From Spirochaetia bacterium (GTDB taxonomy: Bacteria > Spirochaetota > Leptospiria > Turneriellales > JAOUOS01): a DNA stretch of 64,000 nt. The notes below the pieces were generated by a model that saw only the letters and a list, made by a program, of their open reading frames with translations, ran no database searches and was not told where the DNA came from. Position 1 is the stretch's first letter; the number at the start of each line of letters is the position of its first letter. The position numbers and the translations under genes are program-made. This document shows positions 54,501 to 61,973 of the stretch, piece after piece. The stretch is taken from assembly GCA_029880285.1 (NCBI GenBank), contig JAOUOS010000005.1:62001-126000 (forward strand), read 5' to 3'.

Positions 54501-55621
54501 GTATTATTTAAAGTGTTAACTATCGCGCTGTCAACGATGGCCACGGTATTTGTAGTTAAATTACCAAGAGCATTCGTGTTAATATCGTCTAAACTGTTTA
54601 CCGTACCACCCGCTTCGCATATAGCGTCATCAATAACAGCTAACACTGTTTGCGTTAAACCATTTAAAGCTATTTTTAATTCATCAACACTTAGGTTCTG
54701 TGATGTCGCGTAAGTAATAAAATCATTTATAATTGCGGTTAACTCGTCAAGAGCAGCAAGTACCGCCGCGTCACCTCCCGTAAGTTCAGATATACTTGCC
54801 GATGCCTGCGCCGTAGAAAAGCCTTTTTCAAGATAGTTTGAGGCCAAAGCCACCTGAAACTTATCTTCATTTAAAAAGGGAACAGGCGATTGAACCACGC
54901 AATTATCATAAGTTCCCCTATTCTCTAATAATGTTGAAAATGCCGCTGTTTCATTATGGGCACGCCTTACCAAAGTATCAAGAACCAAACCAGAAGCCGA
55001 GGGAGTGACTTCTGCATTTGCCGGCGCCTGAAATGAAGTATCATTAGAAAAGGCCGAATATACTACATTTGAGCCGATAGTATCTTTAACAATTGAATTT
55101 GCCTGTGTGTTAAAATCATCATCAGACATGGTTGACACATTGCCAAGATCACTACCCAATACTTTTTTATTAATATGATCTGTCATAGGATTTATATTCA
55201 CTGTTAAATCGGTTAAAGCAGATGTACTCTTAAAAATTAACCCCGCTAAATAAGAAGTAAAATCAAGACTGCCTTTTAGGATGGTACTATTTAAATTTGT
55301 ATTTTCATCAACTGCGGCAGTTACAATTAAGGGCCGTACTGTATTTTCAGGTATATCAATAGAATAGTTACCCGATGCGTCTGTAACAGCTTCGCCAATC
55401 AACTGACCATCTGCCGATTTTATAGTTACTGTTTTACCCGCTAAAGCCGGGCCGTTTGAAACGCTGCCCGATAAAGTAATATCATTTACAACAACCGTTG
55501 TATCTTCTTTTTTCTTATCATCGGAACAGCTTATTACAAAAAAAATATTTACTAATATTAAAAATTTAACAAAAAATAAATATTTATTTAACCTGTTTTT
55601 ACCTTTCACCTTATTTAACAT
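49046..55621 (-). CDS. Giant lipoprotein with Cys-rich repeats and two RCC1-type propellers
   Basis: A 2191-residue exported lipoprotein. Signal (1-32) ends FFVISC. A carboxypeptidase-regulatory-like beta domain (about 45-95, SGSVSNGPALAGKTVTIKS) and a helical region (100-430) follow. An atrophied Ig-like domain is at about 450-533 (DLILPVSGFNGTAIEW). Sixteen DUF4215-like Cys-rich repeats (535 to about 1351, consensus CGNG-x-x-x-x-GE-x-CDDGN) come next. The C-terminus (about 1352-2191) has 14 RCC1 blades (GTLWAWGxNxxGQLG), enough for two seven-bladed propellers. Six blades carry an extra two-Cys loop. A surface adhesin or binding scaffold is plausible, but no enzymatic motif is seen. Strong AGGGAG ribosome-binding site. 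Confidence 0.88.
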   Translation of the reverse strand: MLNKVKGKNRLNKYLFFVKFLILVNIFFVISCSDDKKKEDTTVVVNDITLSGSVSNGPALAGKTVTIKSADGQLIGEAVTDASGNYSIDIPENTVRPLIVTAAVDENTNLNSTILKGSLDFTSYLAGLIFKSTSALTDLTVNINPMTDHINKKVLGSDLGNVSTMSDDDFNTQANSIVKDTIGSNVVYSAFSNDTSFQAPANAEVTPSASGLVLDTLVRRAHNETAAFSTLLENRGTYDNCVVQSPVPFLNEDKFQVALASNYLEKGFSTAQASASISELTGGDAAVLAALDELTAIINDFITYATSQNLSVDELKIALNGLTQTVLAVIDDAICEAGGTVNSLDDINTNALGNLTTNTVAIVDSAIVNTLNNTTVAPESQNELMNLISEQTAAVLDNEDLTSAVIADTTEIEAVVNSTVNTTKTIYETTGSTTLSDADAVLIDKASLVIIYSGLDSSGSITQDLILPVSGFNGTAIEWAAYIVDVPTDIIGSDGTVTQPYNTGNITVTLIATISKGSAVPLTKTFIVTVVQQFCGDNIVNGSETCDDGNTADDGNGCSGTCLFSDGQVCTANAQCNSGVCDLAANGSSTCEAANVCGNGIIDAGEVCDDGNLADDSNGCAASCLYIIGETCTANTDCDSTVCDLAVNGSSTCEAVNTCGNGSVEAGEVCDDGNQADDLNGCAASCLYIIGETCTANADCDSSACDLGTNGSTTCEASNVCGNGIVDTGEGCDDGNQADDGNGCNETCFLNDGQACTGNAECNSTVCDLAVNGSSTCEMANWCGNGVIETGEVCDDGNTADDANGCSSGCLFTDGEVCASASDCLNVCDLAIYGSGLCEPLNTCGNGTVDAGEVCDDGNLADDANGCAASCLYIDGETCTGSAECDSTVCDLAVNGSSTCEAANTCGNGTVDAGEVCDDGNTADDANGCAATCLFIIGETCTASADCDSNACDLGVNGSNSCEAANVCGNGIVDATEGCDDGNTIDDLNGCSDLCLLANGETCTANYQCTNVCDTGANGSLTCEAIDICGNGVIETGEGCDDGNTIDDANGCSATCLLDDGQVCTDSAQCTNVCDTGINGSYTCEPANVCGNGVIEGAEVCDDGNVLTDDCVYGEISCTVCDNTCNETAGATSYCGDGLVDGTNGEACDGDGAGTGGETAVCDTDCTDQSCGDSTVNATAGEDCDSGGLDSADCVGSTCLFSVCGDSYINTTAGENCEDGNSITDNCTYGETSGCLVCTETCQTGQGNLSYCGDFNIDAANSEECDDGVNNNDSIANYCRTNCQSASCGDGVIDTGETCDDGNTTDDGNGCDAVCAVNNTCGNGILEPAVEQCDDNNLTDGDGCTSLCKHEFIAVSSGTDHTLAIAGNGTLWAWGSNSFGQLGDGTEVAKNRPVQIGTDMNWLKIEAGNYCSYAIKIDGTLWAWGYNSDGRLGDGSQQGKNSPTQVAGDTDWAFISAGADHTLALKTGGTLWAWGYNSDGQLGDDTNVQKNAPVQIDTETTWQSISAGFKYSAAIKNDGSLWVWGDGSFNKLGLGSDLTDKYAPYPMGSCSYPSIADQATCEANSYTWTIDTDWLMVSAGYRDTMALKTNNTLYAWGMNTYGEVGLGNTSGYSWPQLVGYCDGYGSPIHQSACESGGYTWVYDTDWVFIETGLYTSFAKKTDGSIWVWGLNNDYQLGMGDGYNAYYTPQLLGKCSIEGYYRKDECETATGTWIFDTNWVSVSTGIQSTSKFTTALKSDGTIWIWGQNDLGQLGDGTKFSEYIKKPTQTIASSWAFIGTNGSTRYHGAAINKNGSLYTWGKGTALGLGDNSDHDSPQLVGACTNASYFNQADCELNAGTWNYDTNWLNVSAGSYYNIAIKNDHTLWAWGSNSSGRLGLGNTLNYNIPQLVGSCTIGGFYTKSDCEDNAGTWNYDTNWNIASAGDYTVLAIKTDGTLWSWGSNTYGQLGDGTNGAKYSPVQIGSDTTWVDAKTHTFHSVGLKDNGTIYTWGHNTYGQLGLGDTTHRDTPQLVGVCTISGYYTQTDCETNAGTWNYDSDWENISIGKYFTMAVKIDGTIWGWGHNESKVLGSSVSTNSTNTAPLLVSADADWKDISASDNHVLAVKANGTLWAWGNNYYGQLGADSIGNGSFGTPVQIGSDANWVSVYAGQIHSFALKADGTLWAWGENIYNQLGMYKVLGKYAGKYPEQVIFK
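51569..54019 (-). repeat. Sixteen tandem DUF4215-like Cys-rich repeats
   Basis: The first nine units are long (61-62 codons, with an added C-x-x-x-x-x-C-x-x-x-x-C-D and T-C-E part). The last seven are shorter and more diverged. Neighbouring long units are highly alike at the DNA level, as expected from recent tandem duplication. Consensus CDDGN with an Asp/Asn-rich loop suggests calcium binding. Confidence 0.85.
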
Positions 55622-55716
55622 CTTTATATACTCCCTGTTTCTTAAATTTATAAAATATCATTGCCGCAAAATAAAACACCTGCCAAATATCCAAAAATCT
55701 TATTTTACGGTGTCAG

Positions 55717-55745
55717 TTTATAACATATCTGTGAATTTTTGTCAA
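55717..55745 (-). promoter_or_regulatory. Strong promoter of the giant lipoprotein gene
   Basis: Minus-strand consensus -35 TTGACA (plus 55740-55745), exact 17-nt spacer, -10 TATAAA (plus 55717-55722). The leader is about 90 nt. This is the best promoter match in the window. Confidence 0.7.
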
Positions 55746-55762
55746 TAGGATGAACATCCTAT
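55745..55762. promoter_or_regulatory. Palindrome abutting the -35 of the lipoprotein promoter
   Basis: ATAGGATG (55745-55752), AA, CATCCTAT (55755-55762) is a perfect 8-bp inverted repeat directly upstream of the -35, the usual place for a transcription activator. The two-nt loop makes an RNA hairpin unlikely. Confidence 0.55.
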
Positions 55763-55811
55763 AAGCTAAATATTGATGAAAATTGAAAATAATTTATCTA
55801 ATTAAAGATGA

Positions 55812-56159
55812 TCAAATGATCCGGCGCATAGAGCTTACAACACTCTGCCAAAATCCGGCGGATGGATTTTTTGTAAGACTCTCAAACTCTGCGGGAGTAT
55901 AAACCAGAATTTCAATAGCGGGCAGCCAGTCTCTTAAATCAAAAAACTCAAAGCCTCTTTCAACGAAAGGCGTTTTCACATTTTTTATAATAATTAAATC
56001 AATATCGCTTTCGCGTGAAAAATCTTTAGTTAGAAAACTGCCGTAAACATAAGCGTGAATGACCCTGTCTTTCAACTTTATTTTAATTTCTTCAAGAACC
56101 TGGTCTTTCAATAAGCCGTTTAAGTTATCAGGAGATTTTTCCAGTATAATTTCTTTCAT
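55812..56159 (-). CDS. MNT-type nucleotidyltransferase (antitoxin-like)
   Basis: Minimal nucleotidyltransferase. GSFLTKDFSRESDIDLIII contains the GSxxxxxxxxxSDxD active-site motif with both metal-binding Asp, so catalysis looks possible. Known MNT partners add AMP to the HEPN protein and neutralise it. Length 115. It starts 3 nt after the HEPN gene. The last residues (FWQSVVSSMRRII) form a helical tail. Chromosomal toxin-antitoxin function is inferred from the pairing. Confidence 0.88.
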   Translation of the reverse strand: MKEIILEKSPDNLNGLLKDQVLEEIKIKLKDRVIHAYVYGSFLTKDFSRESDIDLIIIKNVKTPFVERGFEFFDLRDWLPAIEILVYTPAEFESLTKNPSAGFWQSVVSSMRRII

Positions 56160-56162
56160 AAA

Positions 56163-56546
56163 TTATTTAATCATGGCTTTTATTTTATTTAAAACCAGTT
56201 CAGCTAAATTTATCGCTTCTTCAGCCTGCTCTTTTGTTATATACTCAGAAGGTATGCCTTCGGGCATGGCATCTGGATATCTGGTTGAAATATAATATTG
56301 GTCAAGTTTTTTGCCCGCTGTTAAAATTTCATCATTTATATCAAGAGCTTTAGAAATCTTTACTATTGAATGACTTTTAATATTTGTGTATTCTTTGTAA
56401 AATGCCAGAGCTTTCAAAGTTTTCTCTGCTGTTTGCTGGGCAATAAAACACGCCTGAGGAAAATAATTTCGATTCAGAGTGTCTTTGCCCCACTTTAAAT
56501 CTTCTTCGGCCTGTAATAGCCAGTCTTTGTATCTTGATTTTGACAT
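56163..56546 (-). CDS. HEPN-domain protein
   Basis: Four-helix HEPN protein paired with the MNT gene downstream. FIAQQTAEKTLKALAFYKEY and NIKSHSIVKISKAL are typical of the non-toxic AEKxLKAL subgroup. The canonical RNase motif R-x(4-6)-H is not evident: the His in SHS lacks the Arg. So it may be an RNase-inactive HEPN or act through nucleotide binding. Length 127. This is the first gene of the pair, with TTGCCA (56600-56605), 16-nt spacer and TAATAT (56578-56583) as a plausible promoter. Confidence 0.85.
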   Translation of the reverse strand: MSKSRYKDWLLQAEEDLKWGKDTLNRNYFPQACFIAQQTAEKTLKALAFYKEYTNIKSHSIVKISKALDINDEILTAGKKLDQYYISTRYPDAMPEGIPSEYITKEQAEEAINLAELVLNKIKAMIK

Positions 56547-56577
56547 CCTATCTATATTTAAGTATACTATAAAAGCA

Positions 56578-56605
56578 ATATTATGAAATTTATTTAAGTT
56601 GGCAA
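56578..56605 (-). promoter_or_regulatory. Promoter of the HEPN-MNT pair
   Basis: Minus-strand TTGCCA (plus 56600-56605), 16-nt spacer, TAATAT (plus 56578-56583). The gap between this and the response-regulator gene is short, so read-through is also possible. Confidence 0.4.
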
Positions 56606-56624
56606 GGGGATTTTTGTTATTATT

Positions 56625-57290
56625 TCAATCATCTAAAAGCCCCAGATTATTGCTTCTTAGTAAAGCCTGAGTTTTATTTTGAACATTTAATTTTCTATAG
56701 ATATTTTCAATATGTCTTCTTACCGTATGCAAACTTATATCAAGCTCGTTTGATATCTCTTCGTATTTAAAACCGAGAGAAATGAATGTTAGTACTTCTT
56801 TTTCGCGGTCTGTTAATTTTACGTCTTTGTCATAATTTAAAAAGACATCAACTGATCTATTATAAGATTTAAATTCTTTCATTGCGCGTGCCGCTATTCT
56901 GGGCGTCATAGGAGCCCCGCCAAGCATTACAACTTTGAGTTCGGCAAGAAAAAGTTCTTCTGATGTTTCTTTTAAAAGATATCCGTTAGCGCCGTTTTGT
57001 ATGGCCGATAAAATAATTTCTTCGTCTTCAAAAACTGTATAAACAACTATTTTAATTTTTGAGTACTTTTCTTTTAAATATGATATTGCCTGAAGTCCGT
57101 TCATCTTAGGCAATCCCAGATCTACAATTATTAAATCGGGCGCATTGTCTTCAATTTTGGCAAGGGCCGTTTCGCCGTCTTTATACCAAGAAAGAAATTG
57201 AAACTCTTCTGATTCTGAAAGAATTTTTGAAATTCTTTCTCCTACGATATTATTGTCTTCGACAAGAGAAACTTTTGCTATTTTATTCAT
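56625..57290 (-). CDS. NarL/FixJ-type response regulator
   Basis: DNA-binding output of the two-component system encoded with the upstream kinase. The receiver has phospho-acceptor Asp57 in LIIVDLGLP and switch Lys in GYLLKETS. The LuxR-type helix-turn-helix starts LTDREKEVLTFISLG and ends SLHTVRRHIENIYRKLNV. I use the ATG at 57290; a TTG one codon upstream is also open. The ATG overlaps the kinase stop by 8 nt, so both are made together. Length 221. The target genes are unknown, and it is not close to the lipoprotein palindrome. Confidence 0.95.
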   Translation of the reverse strand: MNKIAKVSLVEDNNIVGERISKILSESEEFQFLSWYKDGETALAKIEDNAPDLIIVDLGLPKMNGLQAISYLKEKYSKIKIVVYTVFEDEEIILSAIQNGANGYLLKETSEELFLAELKVVMLGGAPMTPRIAARAMKEFKSYNRSVDVFLNYDKDVKLTDREKEVLTFISLGFKYEEISNELDISLHTVRRHIENIYRKLNVQNKTQALLRSNNLGLLDD

Positions 57291-59490
57291 CAAGCGCCTT
57301 TACCCGTAATATAAAAATGCTGTGATTATTAATATTTCTAAAGTATCTTAATTTTGCCCCTATTATTTTCATTCTTTCTTTAATGTTTATTAATCCCATT
57401 CCTTTTTTTTCGTCTTCTTCTGTCCAGAAAAAATTCTTCCCGTCATTTGATATCGACAAGAAGACAAACACACCTTTTTTCTTTAGATGAAAGTTTATTT
57501 TCTCTGGTTTCGCGTGGCGAAAAACATTTGTCATCCATTCCTGAAAAATACGAAAAACATGCAAAGACATTTTAGAATTCAGATAAGAACCTATTTGATC
57601 AATTTCTTTTTTTATCTCATATTTTTTAGAAAGCTCAATTCTTTCTATATATAATTCTATTTCTTTATCAATATCAAGATTATAATCTTTGGATGTTTTT
57701 AATAAAAAAACCATATCGCGAATGCGCCCTAAGGCCTGTGATATTCTCTGGTAAACATTTCTTATTACATTTGAATCTTCTCTTTTATCTTCAAGATATA
57801 CTAAAAGTTCGGTAAGCTCGGCCCCGGCGTTATCATGAATTTCGCGGGCAAACTTAAGGCGCTGAGAAACCAAATCTCTTGCTACTTCGTCTTTTTCTTC
57901 GATTATAGTTTGTATTTTTTCGCTTAAATCGAGAGAAAGCTTCATAATATGTTCAGATTCTCTTATTTCAGTTACATCTTGCGCGGTGCCGAATATTTTT
58001 ACGGGCTTATTATTTTCATCGACAATAAGTTTACCACGGGTATATAGATACCGTATCGCGCCGTCATTTGCGCGAATGATTCTATATTCAAGCGCCGGAA
58101 TCGTGTTTCCTTTTAAAAAATTTTCGGCCACTCTCTGGTGCATTTCTCTATCGTCAGGATGCACTACCGCTTCTGAATTTTGCGACGAGATTCTTATATT
58201 CTTATCAAGACCGTGTATTTTATACATTTCATCTGACCAGATTATTTCGTCGCCTTTGGTTAAATCCCAGTAATAGACCCCAATTTGTGTCATTTCTGCG
58301 GCTTTCTCTTTTTCTACGCTTAAAACCTGTATTCTGTCTCCCAAAGCGATCGATAGAAGAAGCAAATCAAGAGCGTTACCGAAAAAGACCACATTATCAA
58401 AGAAAAACGAGCTGGGTACAATGCCAAGAGCCCTTAAATCGGCCAGTATTGTGGCTACGATTAAAGCGCTCCAAGCGATAAGAAAAAATCGCGCGCTTTT
58501 ATTTTTTTTTAGATATGCCAAAAGAGATATAATAAAAAATGAACTGAATGAAACCATTGAGATTGCAATACAAAGAACCAACCCATATCTTATGGGTAAT
58601 AACATAGTTACGGGTATAGCAGTTGATACTATATAAATAATTGTTTTTATATATTTATAATATGATGGATGTTTTTCTTGCATTTGCAAAAAATTTGTAG
58701 CAAATAGCGCGGCAGAAAGAATACCAAGAAGCCAGCATAAAATAAAAATTATGGCAGATGTATCAAATGAAAAAAATTGAAAAAACTGAAAAAAATGACC
58801 GCTTATAAATAAATGAACAATTAAATAACTAAAAAAAATAAATAAAACATAATAAAGATAAGCCTTATCTTTAAGTCTTAAAAATAGAAATATATTATAA
58901 AAAAGCATGATGATAACGAGACCAAAATATGATCCGAATAAAAAGCTTTCTTTATTGCTTTTTAATATAAAATTTTCTTTTGAATATACTACAATGGGAA
59001 CTCTCAAGGGAAAACTTCCCTCGGTTCGAATATAAATCTGTTGAATTTCATTTTTTTTATGCGTATAATCAAAAACAAAAGTACGGCTTTGAAATTTTTT
59101 TTCATTAAAAGGAAACTGAAGTCCCGTTTTTACTTGATAAATTACATTATTATCTTTTACAATAAAAAAATCAAGATACTCTAAACCATGATGATTTACT
59201 TCTAGTAGCCAATGATCACGATCAGAAAGATTATTTAATTCAAAACGAAGCCAGTAAGCCGAACTGGTAATACCAAAGTGCGGTATTTTTTTTATAGTTT
59301 TTGAAAATTGATTATTAATATCATTAGATAGTATTTTTTTTATATCATACGATTTTGAAATATCTTCATAAAATTCTATATATGATAAATTCAGTGACTC
59401 TATTTTATTTTCTAATATGAAAGATTCTATGCCATGTATTTTTGTAAAACCTGTAAATAACACAAAAACTAAAAAACAGGCATGCCGCAT
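57283..59490 (-). CDS. 7TMR-DISM sensor histidine kinase with PAS domain
   Basis: Membrane sensor kinase, partner of the NarL-type regulator. After a signal segment, an extracytoplasmic DISMED2-like beta domain (about 30-175) with AYWLRFELNN is followed by seven membrane helices (about 180-385). A PAS/PAC domain (about 400-505) comes next. The HisKA_3-type kinase has REIHDNAGAELTELL with His552, an N-box EWMTNVFRHAK, SNDGKNF, and the ATP lid GMGLINIKERM. Length 735. The external domain of this family is thought to bind carbohydrate-like ligands, but the signal is unknown here. Confidence 0.95.
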   Translation of the reverse strand: MRHACFLVFVLFTGFTKIHGIESFILENKIESLNLSYIEFYEDISKSYDIKKILSNDINNQFSKTIKKIPHFGITSSAYWLRFELNNLSDRDHWLLEVNHHGLEYLDFFIVKDNNVIYQVKTGLQFPFNEKKFQSRTFVFDYTHKKNEIQQIYIRTEGSFPLRVPIVVYSKENFILKSNKESFLFGSYFGLVIIMLFYNIFLFLRLKDKAYLYYVLFIFFSYLIVHLFISGHFFQFFQFFSFDTSAIIFILCWLLGILSAALFATNFLQMQEKHPSYYKYIKTIIYIVSTAIPVTMLLPIRYGLVLCIAISMVSFSSFFIISLLAYLKKNKSARFFLIAWSALIVATILADLRALGIVPSSFFFDNVVFFGNALDLLLLSIALGDRIQVLSVEKEKAAEMTQIGVYYWDLTKGDEIIWSDEMYKIHGLDKNIRISSQNSEAVVHPDDREMHQRVAENFLKGNTIPALEYRIIRANDGAIRYLYTRGKLIVDENNKPVKIFGTAQDVTEIRESEHIMKLSLDLSEKIQTIIEEKDEVARDLVSQRLKFAREIHDNAGAELTELLVYLEDKREDSNVIRNVYQRISQALGRIRDMVFLLKTSKDYNLDIDKEIELYIERIELSKKYEIKKEIDQIGSYLNSKMSLHVFRIFQEWMTNVFRHAKPEKINFHLKKKGVFVFLSISNDGKNFFWTEEDEKKGMGLINIKERMKIIGAKLRYFRNINNHSIFILRVKALDE

Positions 59491-59555
59491 TATAAGCGCA
59501 TCAAAAAGTAGATTTATTATAATGTCAAATCAATTTTGAAACGATTTATTAAGAC

Positions 59556-59576
59556 TACAAAATAGGTTGTTTTGTA
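59556..59576 (-). terminator. Weak hairpin between the zincin lipoprotein and kinase genes
   Basis: TACAAAA (59556-59562) and TTTTGTA (59570-59576) around a 7-nt loop. AT-rich and short; a poor terminator for the upstream gene. Confidence 0.3.
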
Positions 59577-59603
59577 TGTTAAGATGCCACAACAGATATT
59601 AAG

Positions 59604-60305
59604 TTATTTTAGTTTATTTTTATTATTATGGTTTTTTTCGTTTTCTTTTTCGTCGCCTTTCTTTTCTTTCTTTTCTTTGTCTTCTTTGTCTTTAGTATCC
59701 AACTCTTCTTCACAATATGTATCAATCATCATTTTTTTTGCTGTATTCTCAATAGAACTTTTACCGCCAAAATATTTCTTATTTTTATGAGAACCATCAC
59801 CATCATTATTTACAATATGAGAAAAAAGATGTATTAATTCATGCGCCAATGCCGATTGACCTATACATTTTTTATGTGAAATTTTTATTGAAAATGAATT
59901 TGGATCATAAAGACCTTCACACCATTTAGTTTCACCAACACCGCAGTAGAAACCTTTACAAGATTTTTCAGGATTCGCCGAATTAGCGCAGCTGGCATTA
60001 GGACCTGTTTTTTCTTCTACAATATAAATAGATAGATTATCTTTATTATTATTAATTGCCTCTTGAATAGAGCCGGCGGGAAAATCTTCAGGAGCTGTTT
60101 CTTCAGCAGCATAAATAACGGCATCTATTGAAAAATTAAGTTGTTCTTTAGAATAAGACTCACTGCTTTCAATAAAAAAACTAACACCTGTATCAGAAAC
60201 TAATTCTGCTTCTTCATTTAATTTTTCATCGGCACAACCGGTAAAAATGAGATGACTATAAATGAAAATTAAGATTATTATTGCTATTTTTCGCGTCTTT
60301 TTCAT
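59604..60305 (-). CDS. Zincin-like lipoprotein with a charged C-terminal tail
   Basis: Exported lipoprotein (signal ends IFTGC). A short zinc-protease-like site AHELIHLFSHIVNNDGDGSH has HELIH at residues 155-159 and a downstream His, a gluzincin or metzincin-like pattern too short to assign. Six or more Cys residues before it (about 105-145) suggest disulfides. The last 45 residues are almost only Lys, Glu, Asp and Asn, a low-complexity extension. The gene has the same orientation as the TolC-family gene upstream. No closer family is recognised. Length 233. Confidence 0.6.
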   Translation of the reverse strand: MKKTRKIAIIILIFIYSHLIFTGCADEKLNEEAELVSDTGVSFFIESSESYSKEQLNFSIDAVIYAAEETAPEDFPAGSIQEAINNNKDNLSIYIVEEKTGPNASCANSANPEKSCKGFYCGVGETKWCEGLYDPNSFSIKISHKKCIGQSALAHELIHLFSHIVNNDGDGSHKNKKYFGGKSSIENTAKKMMIDTYCEEELDTKDKEDKEKKEKKGDEKENEKNHNNKNKLK

Positions 60306-60376
60306 ACAATGTTATTAGACGCAATAAATAAAAAATTTACATCTTCAATTTTAACAAATATTTAATTTTGCATATA

Positions 60377-61759
60377 TTATTGACTATTTTTTCCAGGAGC
60401 AATATTTTTATCAAGGAATATACCGCTAGCAATTTGATACCAAATTGAATTTAAAATAATATCTGTTTTACTTTTATAATATTTTATTTTCGCCGTTTCA
60501 AGCTCATTTAAAGCTGTTAAAACATCAAGATTGGTGACCAATCCTCGTTTATATTCGTTATCTTGAATTTTATAATTTTTTTGAGCTATCTCGTAAGCTT
60601 CTTTATAGGCATTAATTTTTCTTAAAGAAGCTGATAGATTTATTTTCGCTTTCGCGGCTTCAGCGTTAGCCAGTCTTATAGATTCATTATAAGAAAGTTC
60701 GGCTTTTTCTTTTCTTATTTTAGCTGATTTCATTTCTGCAAGAAGTTCACCCCCCTGAAATAAAGGAGCCTCAGCGCTAAGTTGAATACTATAGTCATTA
60801 TCCGCACCCGATTGCGCCTCTACTCTGGCGTCTCCTTTTTTTAGATAATAGCTTCCCTGAAGATAAATTTGCGGCAAATAAGCCGCGTAGGCGGTTTTTA
60901 AGTCTGCTTCAGCTGAAAAAACCATCTCTTTAGCGGCCATGATATCATATCTTTTTTTAATTTGAATTTCATTATTTTTTTCTAGTAACAACTTTGCGTT
61001 TTCTGAAATATTTTCGGGCAGTAAATCATCTAATAAAAAATTATCAGATAATCCGGCTAAGTAAATTAGTTCTTCACGGGCCTCTTTATAATCTGTTAAT
61101 TTTTCTTCAATATCTGCTTTTAACATAGCTTCTTGCGAAAGAGCGCTTAAAACTTCGCTTTCTTTTGATTTGCCCACAGATTTTCTTTTTTTTAATTCTA
61201 TAAGCCGTTCTTTTAAAAGTTCTAATGAATACTGTTTGCTTCTTAAATCTTCTTCTGCCGTTAAAGCTGAATAAAAAGCATTCGCTATTTCAAGATAAAG
61301 TCTTTGCGCTCTGTATTTTAGCAAAGCTTCTTTAAGTTGAATATTCGCGTTTATTTTATCAAACCCATAAACTTCTTTCATACCAGAAAACAAGGGCTGT
61401 TTCGCATAAAAATACATCCACGGACCTGAGCTGTCTGAACTTAAAAAATTCTGCTGATATCTGAATGATATTTTGGGTAAAAATAAAGAATATGCCTTAA
61501 GTTTTTCGTTTTGAGTTTCTTTTAACGCGGCGTATTCAATAGCAAGCTTTTCTGTTCTATCTACCGCTAAAACATAAACATCATCAATAGAAAGCTTTTC
61601 TTTTTTAATGGCCTTTTGCAAATCTTCATTACTTACAAACGAGTATTTCGAGAAATCTTCTTCAATAATGTTATCGCCTGTTTTTACAGGAATACCGGAA
61701 CATCCCGCAAACAAAAGCAAAAAAAAAATATTAAGATAAAGAAAATATATTCTGTTCAT
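60377..61759 (-). CDS. TolC-family outer membrane efflux protein
   Basis: Outer-membrane factor of a tripartite exporter, here with a lipoprotein signal (LLLFAGC). Two repeats of long helices and strand pairs are visible: LSIDDVYVLAVDRTEKLAIEYAALK and YLEIANAFYSALTAEEDLRSK in the first half, AKEMVFSAEADLKTAYAAYLPQIYLQGSYY and NIDVLTALNELETAK-like text in the second, the pattern of OEP domains (residues about 60-440). Length 460. The cognate inner-membrane pump and adaptor genes are not in the window, so it may serve a system elsewhere. Confidence 0.9.
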   Translation of the reverse strand: MNRIYFLYLNIFFLLLFAGCSGIPVKTGDNIIEEDFSKYSFVSNEDLQKAIKKEKLSIDDVYVLAVDRTEKLAIEYAALKETQNEKLKAYSLFLPKISFRYQQNFLSSDSSGPWMYFYAKQPLFSGMKEVYGFDKINANIQLKEALLKYRAQRLYLEIANAFYSALTAEEDLRSKQYSLELLKERLIELKKRKSVGKSKESEVLSALSQEAMLKADIEEKLTDYKEAREELIYLAGLSDNFLLDDLLPENISENAKLLLEKNNEIQIKKRYDIMAAKEMVFSAEADLKTAYAAYLPQIYLQGSYYLKKGDARVEAQSGADNDYSIQLSAEAPLFQGGELLAEMKSAKIRKEKAELSYNESIRLANAEAAKAKINLSASLRKINAYKEAYEIAQKNYKIQDNEYKRGLVTNLDVLTALNELETAKIKYYKSKTDIILNSIWYQIASGIFLDKNIAPGKNSQ

Positions 61760-61973
61760 TGATATTTTATTTGTTTAATATGAAATAAAAAGCTAGTTGG
61801 TTTAATTAGAAATAAAGCGTCAAGTTTTTATCGGTGGGTTTAATGATAATTTCATTCATTGAGAAACGGATAGATAAAAAATAATTTAAAGACAAGATAA
61901 CAGGATTTATGAATTCGGGTTAATTTTTAAAAAAATTAATTTGACATTCTTAAATTGAAAATAAAAGTGATAT

